Assembly: GCA_002633025.1 (NCBI GenBank)
Contig: NMRB01000083.1
Span: 251,304-315,303 of the forward strand
Direction: 5' to 3'
DNA length: 64,000 bases
DNA from: Notospermus geniculatus
Lineage: Eukaryota; Nemertea; Pilidiophora; Heteronemertea; Lineidae
Shown here: positions 22,179 to 33,885 of the stretch, one piece after another
How the letters are laid out: every line of letters starts with the position of its first letter
Position numbering within the stretch: position 1 is the stretch's first letter
The notes under the pieces: generated by a model
Told to the model about the DNA's origin: nothing
Seen by the model: the letters and a program-made list of their open reading frames with translations, nothing else
The model's database searches: none
Translations under genes and position numbers: made by a program

Positions 22179-23687
22179 GTGAAAGGTTACCTGGATAGAG
22201 TGAATCGACATGAAAAAAGATTCAAAGCAAACAAGCCTGGAGATGATTGGGTGCGCTCATTTCTCAACAGGCACAACGATAGACTTGGTAACAGAGTGTG
22301 TCAAAATATTTCCAGAAGAAGGGCTGAAGTCTCAGAAGAGGATATCACTAACTTTTTTAATAATCTTGAGAAAACGCTAGAAGGTGTTCCAGAGGAGAAC
22401 ATTCTTAACTACGACGAAACAAATCTTAGTGATGATCCGGGCCGAAAACGCTGCATTTTCCGACAAGGAGTCAAGTACTCAGAAAGGGTACTTAACACAA
22501 CCAAGGCATCCACGTCCATTATGTTTGCTGGATCTGCTGATGGCACAATGCTTCCTCCCTACGTAGTCTACAAGGCAATCCACCTGATGAATACTTGGAC
22601 TGAGTGTTGACCTCCAAATACCAGGAACAATCGCTCAAAGTCTGGGTGGTTCGATACCACGTGTTTTGTGGACTGGTTCCAGACAATCGTGTTACCATGG
22701 GCAAAATCATTGAATGGGCGTAAGGTCATCATCGGGGACAATCTATCCTCGCATATTACCGCAGATGTCGTTGAGGAGTGCACCGCAAATAACATTTCCT
22801 TTGTGTGCCTACCGCCAAATAGCACTCACCTGACACAACCGCTGGATGTCGGAGTGTATTCTTCGTTGAAGAGGAACTGGCGCTCTATTATTACTGGTTG
22901 GAAAGTTGGCCGAAAAAATAACACCATTTCAAGGGACGTGTCCCCAAGTCTAATAAAAAAGCTAGTGGACAAATGCCCCTTTAAGGAAAACCTCACTGGG
23001 GGTTTCAGAAAATCCGGAATATGTCCATTGAACAAAGAGAAGATGTTGCAAAGATTGCCTGTGTCTGTGGATAGCAACAACGACACGAGCATTGTTTCAC
23101 AAGTATTCCTTGAGACCTTGAGAGCTCACCGCTTTACAGAACCTGATGGAGTTCAAAAAAAAGGAGGAAACGTGTTCAGGTGGAGCCTGGAAAAAGTGTC
23201 TCCATTGAGGACTTTGCCTCATGCACTTTGCAGAGACAAGACGGAGGTAGTGTTGATCCAGAAGCAGAAAACGAACGCCTGGCAGCTGAACCATCCACGT
23301 CATGGGCACAGGATGGAACTCGTGATGACAGTGGTGACTCTGAGGCTGATGACGAACCTTTCGAGGCAGTTGGTGGGATCATTGACGTTGGACAGTGGGT
23401 AATCGTGGAGTATGAAATCTCATATGGTCAGAAGGGGACAGGTAAAAATGTTGCACTACGTTGGAGAGGTCACTGCAGAAATAGAGGATGATGAGGATAT
23501 TGGTCAATGGTCAGTTAGTCTTCTGAGACGGTCCAAGAAAGCCTCCGGTGTTTTCGTCAGATCAGACATAGTGGACCCTGATAGCATCAGTTCTGATCAG
23601 ATAATTAGATGTCTGCCAAAACCAGATGTCAGGCGCGGACGCTACACCTTTGGACGAACAAAGTTTACAGGTCTGAACCTTCCTTAG
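22179..23687 (+). pseudogene. Pogo-type DDE_1 transposase, inactivated
   Basis: The frame contains the linker region after the DNA-binding domain (G-D-D-W-V-R-S-F-L-N-R-H), then the catalytic aspartates: D in N-Y-D-E-T-N (codon at about 22413), D in I-I-G-D-N (22737) and D in T-Q-P-L-D-V-G (22845). A TGA at 22608-22610 interrupts the frame. A length change in the A8 run at 23155-23162 then shifts it, and another shift occurs near 23445. The C-terminal part continues in the shifted frames to a stop at 23687. The CENP-B-like helix-turn-helix start is not seen; a splice acceptor just before 22164 could join a missing upstream exon. Three lesions make this copy non-functional. It would have catalysed cut-and-paste at TA sites. 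Confidence 0.85.
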
Positions 23688-23816
23688 ATTGTTCAATGGT
23701 TGAATCGATTGTCAGAGTGGTTGAACCAACTGTCAGAGTTGAGGTGAAATCTGGTTCTCAGTGTTGTATTTTGCATTTTTAACACAATGTGTCCGTCCAT
23801 GAAGTCACTTGTGATG

Positions 23817-23913
23817 AATAAATTCTACTTATATTCTGAAAATATGGGTTTTTGACTGTTTTTTGTTATATTTCTGAAGTTCATTGTTGTATGTTAAAAG
23901 TCATTTTAATAAA
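23817..23913 (+). terminator. Polyadenylation signals of the pogo gene
   Basis: AATAAA occurs at 23817-23822 and 23908-23913, 130-225 bases after the stop of the relic transposase and on the same strand. Confidence 0.55.
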
Positions 23914-24265
23914 GAGTATTTGGTAAATCTGTTCTTATATTAACTTATAGTAAGAAAAAAACTGTTCTATGGGGGCCCTGCAAACATTTTTGGTGTAGTT
24001 TACAGAGGCGCCATAGAATAGGTCTTTTTTCATTAGATTTGAGGGGGGGGGGGCAACTTCACCCCACTTTCAGGGTAAAGTTGGCCACCAAGTAAATCAT
24101 TGACCCAGCCTATATTTACTGAACAAAACAAGCAGAAGCCATTTAATTATAAAGCTAACATATAGGTCACAAAATAGGTACAATATGATAGCATTGCATC
24201 ATTGGTGGAAAAAGTTCTCAGATGAAAACTTTGAAAAGTGGCCAACTTTACCCCGGTTTACGGTA

Positions 24266-26749
24266 GTGTTTATGTTGCCAGCGTTTACACAAATTAAACC
24301 AGATTGTGACAAGTTATTTGACATGAGAAAGAAGTCTCCTGTGACATTAGGCCTAATGTACTTTTCAATGTCGTACATCTAGTCGCCAGAGCAATCCCCG
24401 TCTAAAAATATGATATCATGTAGTTTTGTTCTCACGTTGTATTTGATATCGATCAGCGTATTCATTTGCCTCATTAAAATTTCTGCAAAAACAAACGTGT
24501 GAAATTCAAAACAACGGGTCATATGAATAAAGATTAGTAAATGCTTTTACTTGAATTTTGCAATATAAATAATGCAGGCAATGCTATAAATATCTGAAGC
24601 ATTTGCTCGTCTTTTTTCATATGGCCCAATGGCTGTTTTGTTGGCGAAGTGCGGCATAAAATCAAGGTGTTCACTGCAGCAAAAACGCATTTGTTGAATC
24701 TTGAAGTAGAATAGATTTAGAAATATTGAATCTAGTGCTGAGCACAAATTATGGCAGTACCACTCTATTATAGACAATATCTGGCGAATTGAATGTACGG
24801 TACTGCTGGAAGAAAACCGGAGTGCCCTGAGGAAACAACGCCGTCAGAAAGAGTTGCCATCTGTATCACTTAGTACCGAGTCAGAATGGGAATCGAATCT
24901 GGAACCGCCGGGGTGACAGGCGCCGATGATTCCACTGCGTCACTCTGAATAGACCATCAATACAACAGCCATATTCATCAACTGGATATACATTGTATTT
25001 TGTTTTGTAACCTTTTTGGCATCGTGGATTATCTCATCTTTTTTCATAGTTTACATGTATTCTAGCTTCGACTTAGGAAATGATTAACCAATGGTATTTA
25101 TACTTGGCACATCCATTAATGCTGGAGCTAAGCATCCAAGAAGGCTGCATACAGGATCCCAGTGATTCCAGACTCAACGGGTCGAGCATAAGTCAATGCT
25201 TGATTGTAAGTTTTTTTTTCCTGGGAAAGTCTAAACCGACCTTGGTGTTCGGCAATAGGCCTAATACATGCATAATTGGATGTATAGTCCTGGGGTGGTA
25301 TTAACAGCAATTTTGCGATTCTGATCAGTGTTGTCATGCACCTGTTAAGGCCTGGATCCACCTCGCCAGTTTACAATGCGTGTTCACAGAGCGGATTACG
25401 CTGCGTGAATCCGCTTACAAATGTTCAATGGATAATCACAGCACTGTCTCCACCTGTGCATGTCCGGCATCCGTCAACGCTCCGCGGACCGCATGGTGTT
25501 ACAAAAACGGTAATCTAATTTTACGGGGTTAATACGACCAACTTCATTCCCTTCCGCAAGGATCATGGTATCACCTCAAAGGTAGAGATTGTGAGCGTTA
25601 ATATGACACCAAGGATTCTTGTCCAGCGCTATGCATGATTGAGCACCATTATCCAGAAGTTAGGGTGCAAAAATGTGTTCGGGTCACTTTCATGTGAAAC
25701 TAAATCAACAGTATCATTCAATGAAAGATATTCTTTTTTTTGAAGACATTCGCCAACATGTTAACAGGTTAATATCAGGATCGGGATAAGGATAAGTAGG
25801 CGGTTCTCAACCACTATTTAATCCTGACCAGTTGTTTTGTTTCGTTTTAGCTGGTCCAGTAACACGAGTTTGGTCCGTCTACCTAGCACGTTACACAAAA
25901 AATTCCCAGTTTGAATTCCCCCGAAAGGAAAGCTAACACCGTCTATTGGTTATCTTCTGGGACTCACATGAACCGAGGGCAGTTTTTGAAGCGGGAATAA
26001 CGTAGTGGGCAAAGGTTCGAAACAGCGCGTGAGTTTAAAGCGAATTGATATCGAAAAAAAATTGATTTAGAAATAGAATTTGAAAGGGGAGGAATTTTTG
26101 GGAAAAAAATGTAAACAAAGTTCCCCAGAATGTCAACAAAGAAATGTTCGTGCATTCTGATTGGCTGAAATTCTGTGTTTACAAACACCAGCCAATTGTA
26201 AATAAAATCCTCTATCAATTCGCTTTAACTGCACCAAAAATAGGTATACGCCGATTACACGCCGAAAACTGCAGACTACACTCTAACAGAAAACCGCAGA
26301 ATCCAACTCCAACTCAGGCGTCATTCCGCGCCACTTGACGCTCGAGTTGCTGCAGGCTTATTAGGCAGGAGGGAAGAGACACTGTAGCTGTAGAAAACGT
26401 TCTGAAAAGTTGGACTTCTCATCACGCACCAGTGGATACCGTTTGATATGATGTTGTAATTTCGTGTAGATGCTGATAAATCATCGTATCGGATTCAGTT
26501 GGTTTTATTTAGATTTCTTGGTAAATTACAAAAGACAATCTCACAAGTTTGGACTATCGAAAGGTATTCGAATTTTATAGCTTTATTGTTCTTTTCATTG
26601 AGGCTGTAAATGTGCATCTAATACAGTTCAGGCTGGGGCAGTGGTGTGAAAGAAATGGTAGTCTCAGTAATGGAAGTCCGCGTTACAATAATCTCCGGCT
26701 GTGATGTTGTATTCGTGGTTTATGAACTCGTATATCCTAATCCCTCATT
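24266..26749. other. No gene seen
   Basis: About 2.5 kb with short open frames only. None shows a domain, signal peptide or convincing splice context, and no inverted-repeat element was recognised. Confidence 0.35.
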
Positions 26750-26875
26750 AGGGAGGTTTCGCATACTTACGAACTACGAAAACCGAACACGAAAATCAAA
26801 TTCGTGTTCGTATTTCGTACTTTGCCAAATTTCGAGTTTCGCATAAAATACGAAATACGAAATACGAATGCCCGT
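26750..26875. repeat. ACGAAATACGAA-rich repeat fragment
   Basis: It begins AGGGAGGTTTCGCATACTTA and contains several TACGAAATACGAA words in both orientations. It is related to the element at 27999-28368. Confidence 0.6.
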
Positions 26876-26954
26876 GACATGCGTAGTAGCTTTCGTAGAG
26901 GGCACTACTAACATTGGCGACCGCAGTTGAAGTGGAGCATTATATGCTGTGAAC

Positions 26955-27086
26955 TAAAGCCCGCTGTACGCGATCAAATTTTTCATCCTACTTTCTGCGG
27001 GTTTATACAGTAAAGCCAAAGTAGGCCCGGAATCTGAATTTCTCAAAAAAAATGGATGAAAAATTTGATCGTGTACAGCAGGCGTT
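26955..27086. mobile_element. MITE with GTACACG-type ends
   Basis: AAGCCCGCTGTACGCGATCA and TTTTTCATCC are mirrored by GGATGAAAAATTTGATCGTG and TACAGCAGGCG. The same end sequence occurs in pieces at 11887-11925 and 13260-13300. Confidence 0.8.
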
Positions 27087-27410
27087 ACACACTTCAGGAT
27101 GTACCCGCATTTCGTATTTATGGGTATTCTGAATGTGTGCTGCCGTCTGCAAAATGATAATGCCATCTCTCCCAGCAGATAGCAGTGGGCATTATATATG
27201 TACAGTGTATTACTTTAAAGGCTGTTGACGTGAACCCGACCAAAAAGCCCCCGTAGGCCTACAGTGGGCAAGAGAATTGCAAACGCCCAGCAAACACCTC
27301 AAACGAAGGCTCATAACATGATGGACCCTCATTTGTCTGCGAGCGGTGAGGTGTCAACATCCTCTGGTGAGCACCAAGTGAACACTTTTTTGAAAGGAGA
27401 AAAAATTGGA

Positions 27411-27489
27411 CCCAGCTGGGAATCGAACCCACGCTCTGTTATCTTTGTTTCGCCGCGTCTCCCATTCAGGCACCGAACTTGTTGGTTGG
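27411..27489 (-). repeat. tRNA-like sequence (pol III box A/B)
   Basis: On the minus strand a box-B-like GGGTTCGATTCCC with a fitting T-arm stem follows a diverged box-A region (GTGCCTGAATGGGAGAC). It is tRNA-derived rather than an intact tRNA gene. Confidence 0.6.
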
Positions 27490-27552
27490 CTGCCCATGTT
27501 TTCTAAGTCGAAGGAGTACGCCTATGACGAACACAAAGCATGGCTGTGTCAG

Positions 27553-27628
27553 CTGGCTCGTTGGCTGAGTGGATAGAGTGGTGGATTGCAAATCAGAAGG
27601 TCGGCGGTTCGAATCCCGTCCAGAGCTG
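27553..27628 (+). repeat. tRNA-like sequence (pol III box A/B)
   Basis: Box-A-like TGGCTGAGTGGATAGAG is followed by box-B-like GGTTCGAATCCCG. The best T-stem pairing leaves an 8-base loop and the acceptor ends pair poorly. It is therefore a tRNA-derived promoter region, not a functional tRNA. Confidence 0.65.
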
Positions 27629-27998
27629 TATTTTTTTTTCTATGACATGGGCTTACACTGCGCAAAATTGAAGTTGTGAGAGATATGGTTCGGACTTCGC
27701 CTCTGCGACGCAAAACCGCCGAAGAATTCACAAAATCCTCGTGAGGAATTTATACCAAGAGCGAAAAACGAAATCTGTTCACACATAAATTGATGACGTC
27801 ATCTACAAATCGTAGGTGGCAGTGCGCTTTTCGTCTCACCCGCTAGAACTGACCAATTTCCCAAATAGGACTAACCATTGCATTTTCGAAGTGACGAACT
27901 GCGAACTTTCCCCGACGAACTTTGAAAAATTGATGACATATCACGCAATTCGTGCTCGTTTTTCGTAGTTCGTGAGGGAGCGAAACCTCCCTATTAGC

Positions 27999-28368
27999 GA
28001 GGTTTCGCAAATCCGACGAAACACGAAGTACGAAATACGAAATTCAACTTCATTTCCAGGACCTAATGTATTTGTGGAGATGGTTGCCACCACAAATGTC
28101 CTTAGTGCCGGTGCGTCGTTTAGCATATTATCATGTAAGACAGAGAGAGTTATGGTGCATCTTGATTTTTTAAATTTCCATTTCGTATCTACGAAGTCGA
28201 TACGAAAGATAAATTTCAAAGTTAAAGGTCTAACGTCACAGCTAAAAGACGCTCTTGCAGCAGGCGATATTTGTGGTACCAACCATGTCCTGAAATACAT
28301 TACATCATGGAAGTGAAGTCCAATTTCGTATTTCGTAGTTCGTGTTTTGTGAGATTTGCGAAACCTCC
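27999..28368. mobile_element. MITE with GAGGTTTCGCAAAT ends
   Basis: The inverted ends are GAGGTTTCGCAAAT and ATTTGCGAAACCTC. The arms continue with ACGAAGTACGAAATACGAAA and its complement. Open frames on both strands across it are side effects of the composition. Confidence 0.8.
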
Positions 28369-28549
28369 CTCTTGACGGGGCTTGAAACAACAACTTGCGC
28401 TAGCATGGCTGTGAAAATGCCTTGTAATCGCCGTTACACGTCCCCCATCAGCACCCACGCCAGGCCCCATCAAAGAGTCGACAAATTACTACGAGAAAAA
28501 AACATCTTGTGACTCGTCAAATACAAGTCAAAAAAATATCGTTTGCCAG

Positions 28550-28858
28550 CAGGTGTAGTGACAGTTATTAGTGATGATGACCCTGCGTAATGAATGTTTT
28601 AAAAAGGTTGCAGACGATTGGGTTGTTTACTCACAGGACTCTTCCATTCAGTATGTCAAATCCATCGTCGCCTGTGCCATTCTTTGCTGGACACAGGAGA
28701 CGTGTTCTACTTTTCATGTTCTACCCGATGCTGGTCTTTTTGAATGTCAGACTATTAGGAAGAAAGGGACATGTCTTGAAAAGAAGGAGGCGGTTAGATA
28801 TCCTGCAGCCAAGATGTACGAGACGAAGGTAACCGAATATAGTGTAGTTTCCACATAG
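28550..28858 (+). CDS. PAN/apple-like domain exon
   Basis: An open segment reads ...N-E-C-F-K-K-V-A-D-D-W-V-V-Y-S and then contains C-A-I-L-C-W-T-Q-E-T-C-S-T-F. This is the C-x3-C-x5-C-x2-F spacing of PAN/apple modules, followed by F-E-C and a closing Y-E-T-K. Such domains occur in secreted or membrane proteins and bind proteins or sugars. A likely acceptor (GTGACAG) precedes 28562 and a likely donor (AAG|GTAACC) lies near 28829, so the coding exon may end there rather than at the TAG at 28856-28858. Neighbouring exons were not identified. A related fragment is at 62955-63360. It could be a gene fragment. Confidence 0.5.
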
Positions 28859-30688
28859 ATGACGCAGTCACCTATATACAGGCCTTGCCAACTCGTGATT
28901 TACATGTATGACAATGGAGTCACGAATCGCTACAACGTTTAGGCCGTGTTCACATAGTACGACTGTTAGGAAGGGAATTTGCTATAGAGGCGTCACCTTT
29001 CGGAGAACGGCCACAACATGGGGAAAGCCCTCCTAAAAATAGTACGGTGACGCAGCCAAATCGGCGTGGTCGACGCCTACCTCCACAGCAAAGCCAATAG
29101 AATATTATTGACGACCGGAAGAAATCAATCTGGGCATGCGCAGGAGGCATCTACTGTAAATTTATCACACTTCAAATGCATTTTTTGAAGTCATCAGATC
29201 GAACTTCAGATTACCAATAGGTTCAAATTGTTCTAAACATGTTTATCTATTGCAAGACGTTGACATTATCTTGATTTTATAATACTCAACTGAGAAAAAT
29301 GCAACCTTCGGCACTAAAATTCCGGCAGTTTAGCTCGGAAGCATGAGAGTTGATGCAATTTACTGAATTTACTGAATCTTGGAATAAGATCGCCGAACAA
29401 TATTAACGTTATCATGGAGAAGGGAATTCCCGCTGNCTCGCTGAACAATAAGACCGGACTTTGATTTCAGGGGACTTTGATCCCTGTCACACCTGTGCAT
29501 TATCTTCCACGTACTATGTTCTTCCACCCTCTGCTGACAATGTGCACAGGTTGTGTAAAATCTCTCGTCATTCTTTTGTTGAGCAACATCAATCATCGAG
29601 CGACAATAGCAACACGCGATCACCGATAAGAGATACATGGACTTCGTCATGTTGGGACCAAGTCTTTTATATTTTAGAATCATCCAACTATATAGAAGTG
29701 CAACATGTGCTTGGACCATCTGTGGCAGGACAAGATATCATACCGAGGATTTTACTAATGAACAATCTATAACTATAATACGACAGTATGAATGTCACCC
29801 CCTCGCTTTTATGCACCTTTAATGGAAGCGGTATGCTGTCAAAAGGACGGGTGACACAGGTTGCATCACTTTCACCAGCACCGGATGCAGTTGGCATCGG
29901 CTTTTTATAAAAGACTACCTCCGCAAGTGGAGAACTGCGCAGGTTGCAACCTCGTCCCTCAATGTAACTTCTGCATCATCGAAGTTGTAACCCGGCCACC
30001 TTCCACGAACCGACACTGGGATTTACGACCAGCGGTTAATTAAAGGATTCTGCAGAGGATATCACCGCGATCATTGCGAAAGTCGACCAGTGTCCACTCA
30101 AACACAAATCATAGACACAATCTCGTGGGATATGCATCATATTCTCAACAATAAAAGACCACCGTTCATTTACAGCCGCAAGCAGATAATCCGTATTTAT
30201 CCCAGTAATTAACTGCCGACTCTACTTCGATATTCTCTGACGTCACGACGGGTATCCATTCACGAGATCTGATATGATTACTGCGCCGATTACCTCGGGA
30301 ACTTCGCGGGGTCTTATCGGAAAATCAGACAGTTTTACTGGTGGGAGAAAGTATGGGACATTCTCTGATCATATCGGGACGCACCACTCGGCTCTGGTGC
30401 CTAGAATGGCATAATGGCCGGACACCAATTTGTCAACTCTCATAACTTCTCCGTCATTTTGTCATTAAAACTGAGTTGGGGTAAATCGCACATAATCGAC
30501 CATAAGGGATTTTCGCCGGAGTTAGACAGGCCATACCTCTCTCATAACAGCACAAGTTCATCTCGTCAGAGTAAAAAAAGTGTCACAATAGAGTACATAT
30601 CCCGAAATTGAGATTGAAGTTTCCAATTTTTCCATCATTATGATATTCTATCCCGATCCCACATTTGTTTTTTCTCTAGTGTTTTCTC
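28859..30688. other. No gene seen
   Basis: Mostly unassigned, with a single N at 29436. Open frames at 29369-29719 (minus) and 29461-29772 (plus) overlap each other and lack recognisable features. Downstream exons of the PAN-like gene could lie here unrecognised. Confidence 0.3.
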
Positions 30689-30920
30689 CCGGTGTAACGT
30701 TTTTCAGTGTGGCCATTTTCTGTGTGACTCCCATTGTTTGGAACACACTGGGAAACAGACTCACTGTTTCTCTGTGTGTTGCTCATTGTCAAGTCATGCA
30801 AGTCGCGCCTGATTCCGTCAATCTATTGTAATGTCACACTGGCACACGGAGTGTGTCACACTGGCACACGGAGTGTGTCACACTGGCACACGGGCCACAC
30901 TGAAAAACGTTATACACCGG
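30689..30920. mobile_element. MITE with internal 22-bp tandem repeat
   Basis: CCGGTGTAACGTTTTTCAGT and GTGGCC are mirrored by GGCCACACTGAAAAACGTTA and TACACCGG. Near the right end (30834-30899) a 22-bp unit containing CACACTGGCACACGGAGTG is repeated three times. Confidence 0.85.
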
Positions 30921-31208
30921 CTGTGTAATGTCGTTTTCAATTCGTTCCAATGACATTTCGCAATTTTTGGACGTTTTGATCTGTGGTAGCAAAATATTCA
31001 TTCGCCTTATAAATTTTTGGTGATAGGCTATATTAAATTTTATTATTTTGGCAGGTAAAGGTACATGTAGAAAAACATTTTTCACTCGGAGATACTCCGA
31101 GTCGAATTTGATCAGGATGATCGCAGAGATCAATGAATACGCTCCATGCATGCGGTAGAAATGGAGTGTCTGGAGAGTGGTGTGCGAGACGAGCGGGGAA
31201 GCGCCAAA

Positions 31209-31297
31209 ATGGCAGCGGCACTTCCTTCACCTGTGAAGCCTCCTCAACCTGTCACAGTCACCACTTCCTTCCGCCTCTGCTCCGGAGACAAGTGCCA
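31209..31297 (+). CDS. Candidate first coding exon
   Basis: ATGGCAGCGGCACTTCC opens a short frame (M-A-A-A-L-P-S-P-V-K-P-P-Q-P-V-T-V-T-T-S). It ends at a possible donor, TGCCA|GTAAAT, with in-frame TAA just beyond. The surroundings are locally GC-rich (CGAGACGAGCGGGG). The N-terminal A/P-rich composition and start context look like the beginning of an animal gene. No downstream exon was joined, so this is a suggestion only. Confidence 0.3.
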
Positions 31298-31321
31298 GTA
31301 AATAATGGCCGCCGGTCCTAG

Positions 31322-31910
31322 GGGCAATTTTCGCAAATCACCTAATTCACCCTGATATTAACGTGGTTATTCTATGTGGCATCGCATGTAATAACCGGCA
31401 AACACAATTTACAACGCCGGCTTAAGACATACTTGATAGATAGGAGTCCGATAGGGTTTGCGAGAAATTCTTTTATGTTCAATACACGCTGATGAGTACT
31501 GCTCCAGGACGAATTATGGAAATTTAAGAAATGGGGATTTCGTGTAACGTTATCCAATTTGTATGCAACGAGGGTGGTTTTGATCAACCAGGACTGATAG
31601 AGTCGTTGGATAGTGATGGCTGCGTCGGAGATTGGGTTAGCCGGTGCAACACACAGAACCGACGAAAAATGATGCGCATTCGATTGGGCGGCGCGTCACC
31701 GAAGGATTTCACTTTCAGATTCTGGTCCGCGACTTAGGTCGGGTCACTGGCGGGCCTGAGGTTGGTGTCACAGTTACCAGGGGATTAAGGATTTAGCTTC
31801 CGATCGGTGATTTATCATGTCTTGCTGTTTCCACAAGCATGATTTCAATGGCATTTGAGGTTCTTAGCGCGCAGCAAGCATATGTCTTATGGGCCCGAGA
31901 AATGCCCGAG
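31322..31910. other. No gene seen
   Basis: An open frame at 31531-31737 has no recognised features. No repeat element was identified. Confidence 0.3.
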
Positions 31911-32356
31911 TAAAGCCCAGGTCACAAATCCACCGGGCCCCGTACGATTTTCCCCACCCAGCGGCTTGCCGTGGATTTTAGAGACTGAAACACGGATCTA
32001 AGATGAATTATGCCAAATATCGCCTCAATAGTTAAGCGGAAATTAGACTAGATCAAACTGGGCACTGTAGAAATTGGCCAAAATGTCTGTTTTTACTCGC
32101 CGTACGGGCCCCGGAGTGGATATGTGACTGGGCTTAAAGCCCCCGTCACATATCCACTCCGGGGCCCGTACGGCGAGTAAAAATAGACAGATTGCCCCTG
32201 ATCCCCGGGGAATGAAAATCGTAGAAATGAAAATGAAAATGAACATGAAAATGAAAATGAAAATCGTAATGGACCCGTACTGTCTCTAAAACCCACGGCA
32301 AGCCGCTGGGTGGGGAAAATCGTACGGGGCCCGGTGGATATGTGACGGGGGCTTAA
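31911..32356. mobile_element. Two MITE copies head to head at a shared TTAA
   Basis: Copy 1 (31915-32133) and copy 2 (32139-32352) are reverse complements of each other. Each has inverted ends of about 30 bp (GCCCCCGTCACATATCCAC). TTAA or TAAA stands before, between (32134-32138) and after them. A GAAAAT-rich simple tract lies in copy 2. TTAA targets are typical of piggyBac-type elements; no transposase is present. Confidence 0.82.
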
Positions 32357-32582
32357 GGAAGGATATTACAGACTTTGGTGCCCGACTGGACGAGTTTCAG
32401 GACTCGCTGAATCACTTGATTCCTGTGCAACATCTTTTATCTGTGACTTATTATACATTATGTATATGTGCAACTTCTGTTGCCCGAAGAAAACATTCGA
32501 TAAGTGTTTCTAAGACAATGGGACAGGCTGCACGTGCCTTGAAATTATCACGATTTAAAATCTCCCAAATCGATATCACGTA

Positions 32583-33065
32583 TTGTCCCAAAATGCAATC
32601 TGTTACAATATTATATTCATCATAGACTGTTCACCTATCATTAAGTCGCAATCTGGTCACGTGGTCAGTGGAAACAGGTTCAAGCCCAACAATGCCTTTG
32701 TTGTAAGCAAGAATAGCGGGATGACAAGAATTGATGAACCTGACTTTCAGTTCTTCATTCAATGGCGAGCAGACGACAGATGGTCATGTGATTGTTTGGC
32801 GAGATTTCGGAGCGGCATATCGACACATCGCGTTCGTTTCATGCTAAGTGTACCCCAGTGTCCCAATGCAATGCAATACAACTTGTACCATGTTTTCACT
32901 GATAATCAGTCTATTTCATACACGTTTTTCGAAACTATCATAGAATGTACACGGTGGAGAACGAGTGGTTTCACTAAAGACAGGTTGGAACAGAATCAGA
33001 CCACGTGGAATGACGTCAATGCATGTATCTTTTTGAAAGGCGAAGAATTGATTATTGCAAAGTAA
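32583..33065 (+). CDS. Hypothetical 160-residue open frame
   Basis: The frame is uninterrupted from about 32583 to a TAA at 33063-33065. The residues have a protein-like mix, including a segment rich in aromatic residues (F-Q-F-F-I-Q-W-R) and several cysteines. I recognise no domain and see no signal peptide or membrane span. It may be an exon, a decayed element gene or chance. Confidence 0.25.
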   Translation: MSQNAICYNIIFIIDCSPIIKSQSGHVVSGNRFKPNNAFVVSKNSGMTRIDEPDFQFFIQWRADDRWSCDCLARFRSGISTHRVRFMLSVPQCPNAMQYNLYHVFTDNQSISYTFFETIIECTRWRTSGFTKDRLEQNQTTWNDVNACIFLKGEELIIAK

Positions 33066-33330
33066 TGAGACAGTGTCTCGTAACTGGTTTTGTGGCTTCA
33101 GAAAAAAGCCAGAGCATGCATGTGCTTGAGACAATGGATATTACAACTTAAACTCTGGGTTATCCGGCCAAGGGATCATTCAAGTATACATACGCAGCTA
33201 GGGGGGAGGGGGGTTGTCAGCNAGGGAGATAGAATACGGATTAGTGAACCGACAGGATGACAAATGACGAAAGAATATCTCGAGTTGGGATCGGGTCAGG
33301 AGTTGATGGAAAGATAGAAACTGAAATAGA

Positions 33331-33375
33331 ACATACATGTACATGTACATGTACGTATGTATGCACAGTACATGT
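33331..33375. repeat. ACATGT simple repeat
   Basis: A run of ACATGTACATGT-type words. Confidence 0.85.
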
Positions 33376-33464
33376 AAATGTATGTAGGTAAGCCCACTGG
33401 CATGTACCGTACATTACATACGAACACAGCGCAGCTCATCAGTTCATTTTTTGGACATCCTAAT

Positions 33465-33885
33465 GCATGGATGGCGAGAGTTCAACGACATAACAAGAGG
33501 CTTATGGGCCTGGCGCTCAGCTGATATTCTGCACGATATTCTGTACATGCAGGTAAAATGTATGGGAATAATTTGTATGGCGACTACTAGAGGCGCATGG
33601 GCCTGGCGCTCAACTGATAGTGCACGAAATAGGCCTACATGTAGGTAAAATGGGAATAATTTTCATGGCGAAAGTTCAACTAGAGGCTCATGGGCCTGGC
33701 GCTCAGCTGTTCTGCACTAAGTAGGCCTAGATAGGAAAAATGTATGGGAATAACTTTCATAGCGAAAGTTCAACTACATGTATACAACAAGAGGCTCATG
33801 GGCCTGCTGGCGCTCAGCTGATATTCTGCACGAAATAGGCCTTACATGTGCGTGTAGGTAAAATGTATGGGAATAATTTTTATCT
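33465..33885 (+). repeat. Tandem repeat, ~105-bp unit, four copies
   Basis: Each unit carries AGGCTCATGGGCCTGGCGCT, then CAGCTGATATTCTGCACGAA, AATAGGCCTACATG and AATGTATGGGAATAA. The units differ by small indels. Confidence 0.85.

Larger units (their letters stand above)
21033..24265 (+). mobile_element. Pogo/Tigger-type element (Tc1/mariner superfamily), complete ends
   Basis: TA dinucleotides at 21033-21034 and 24264-24265 flank inverted ends: CCGTAAACCGGGTAAGTTGG on the left and, read on the minus strand, CCGTAAACCGGGGTAAAGTT on the right. Subterminal copies of GGGTAAAGTTGGCCAC lie at 21061 and 24073. The transposase relic (22179-23687) has DDE_1 motifs. TA target duplications and this transposase type fit the pogo branch. 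The element is about 3.2 kb and inactive. Confidence 0.88.
27214..27632. mobile_element. TIR element with two opposed tRNA-like heads, truncated copy
   Basis: The left end (AAAAAGCCCCC, then AAACACCTC and CATAACATGATGGACCC) matches the left end of the fuller copy at 62235-62868. Both tRNA-like segments are present (27411-27489 minus, 27553-27628 plus). The right terminal repeat is missing. Confidence 0.75.

Noticed and set aside
27553-27628. Functional tRNA gene
   Set aside because: Box A and B fit, but the acceptor ends pair poorly and the T-loop has 8 bases. The same sequence recurs inside a repeated element at 62599-62668.
27941-28393. 150-codon minus-strand frame and 114-codon plus-strand frame
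   Set aside because: Both span the inverted MITE at 27999-28368 and overlap each other. The openness follows from the ACGAAA-rich composition.
33465-33885. CRISPR-like array
   Set aside because: Four diverged adjoining units of about 105 bp with no constant-repeat/variable-spacer pattern, in animal DNA.
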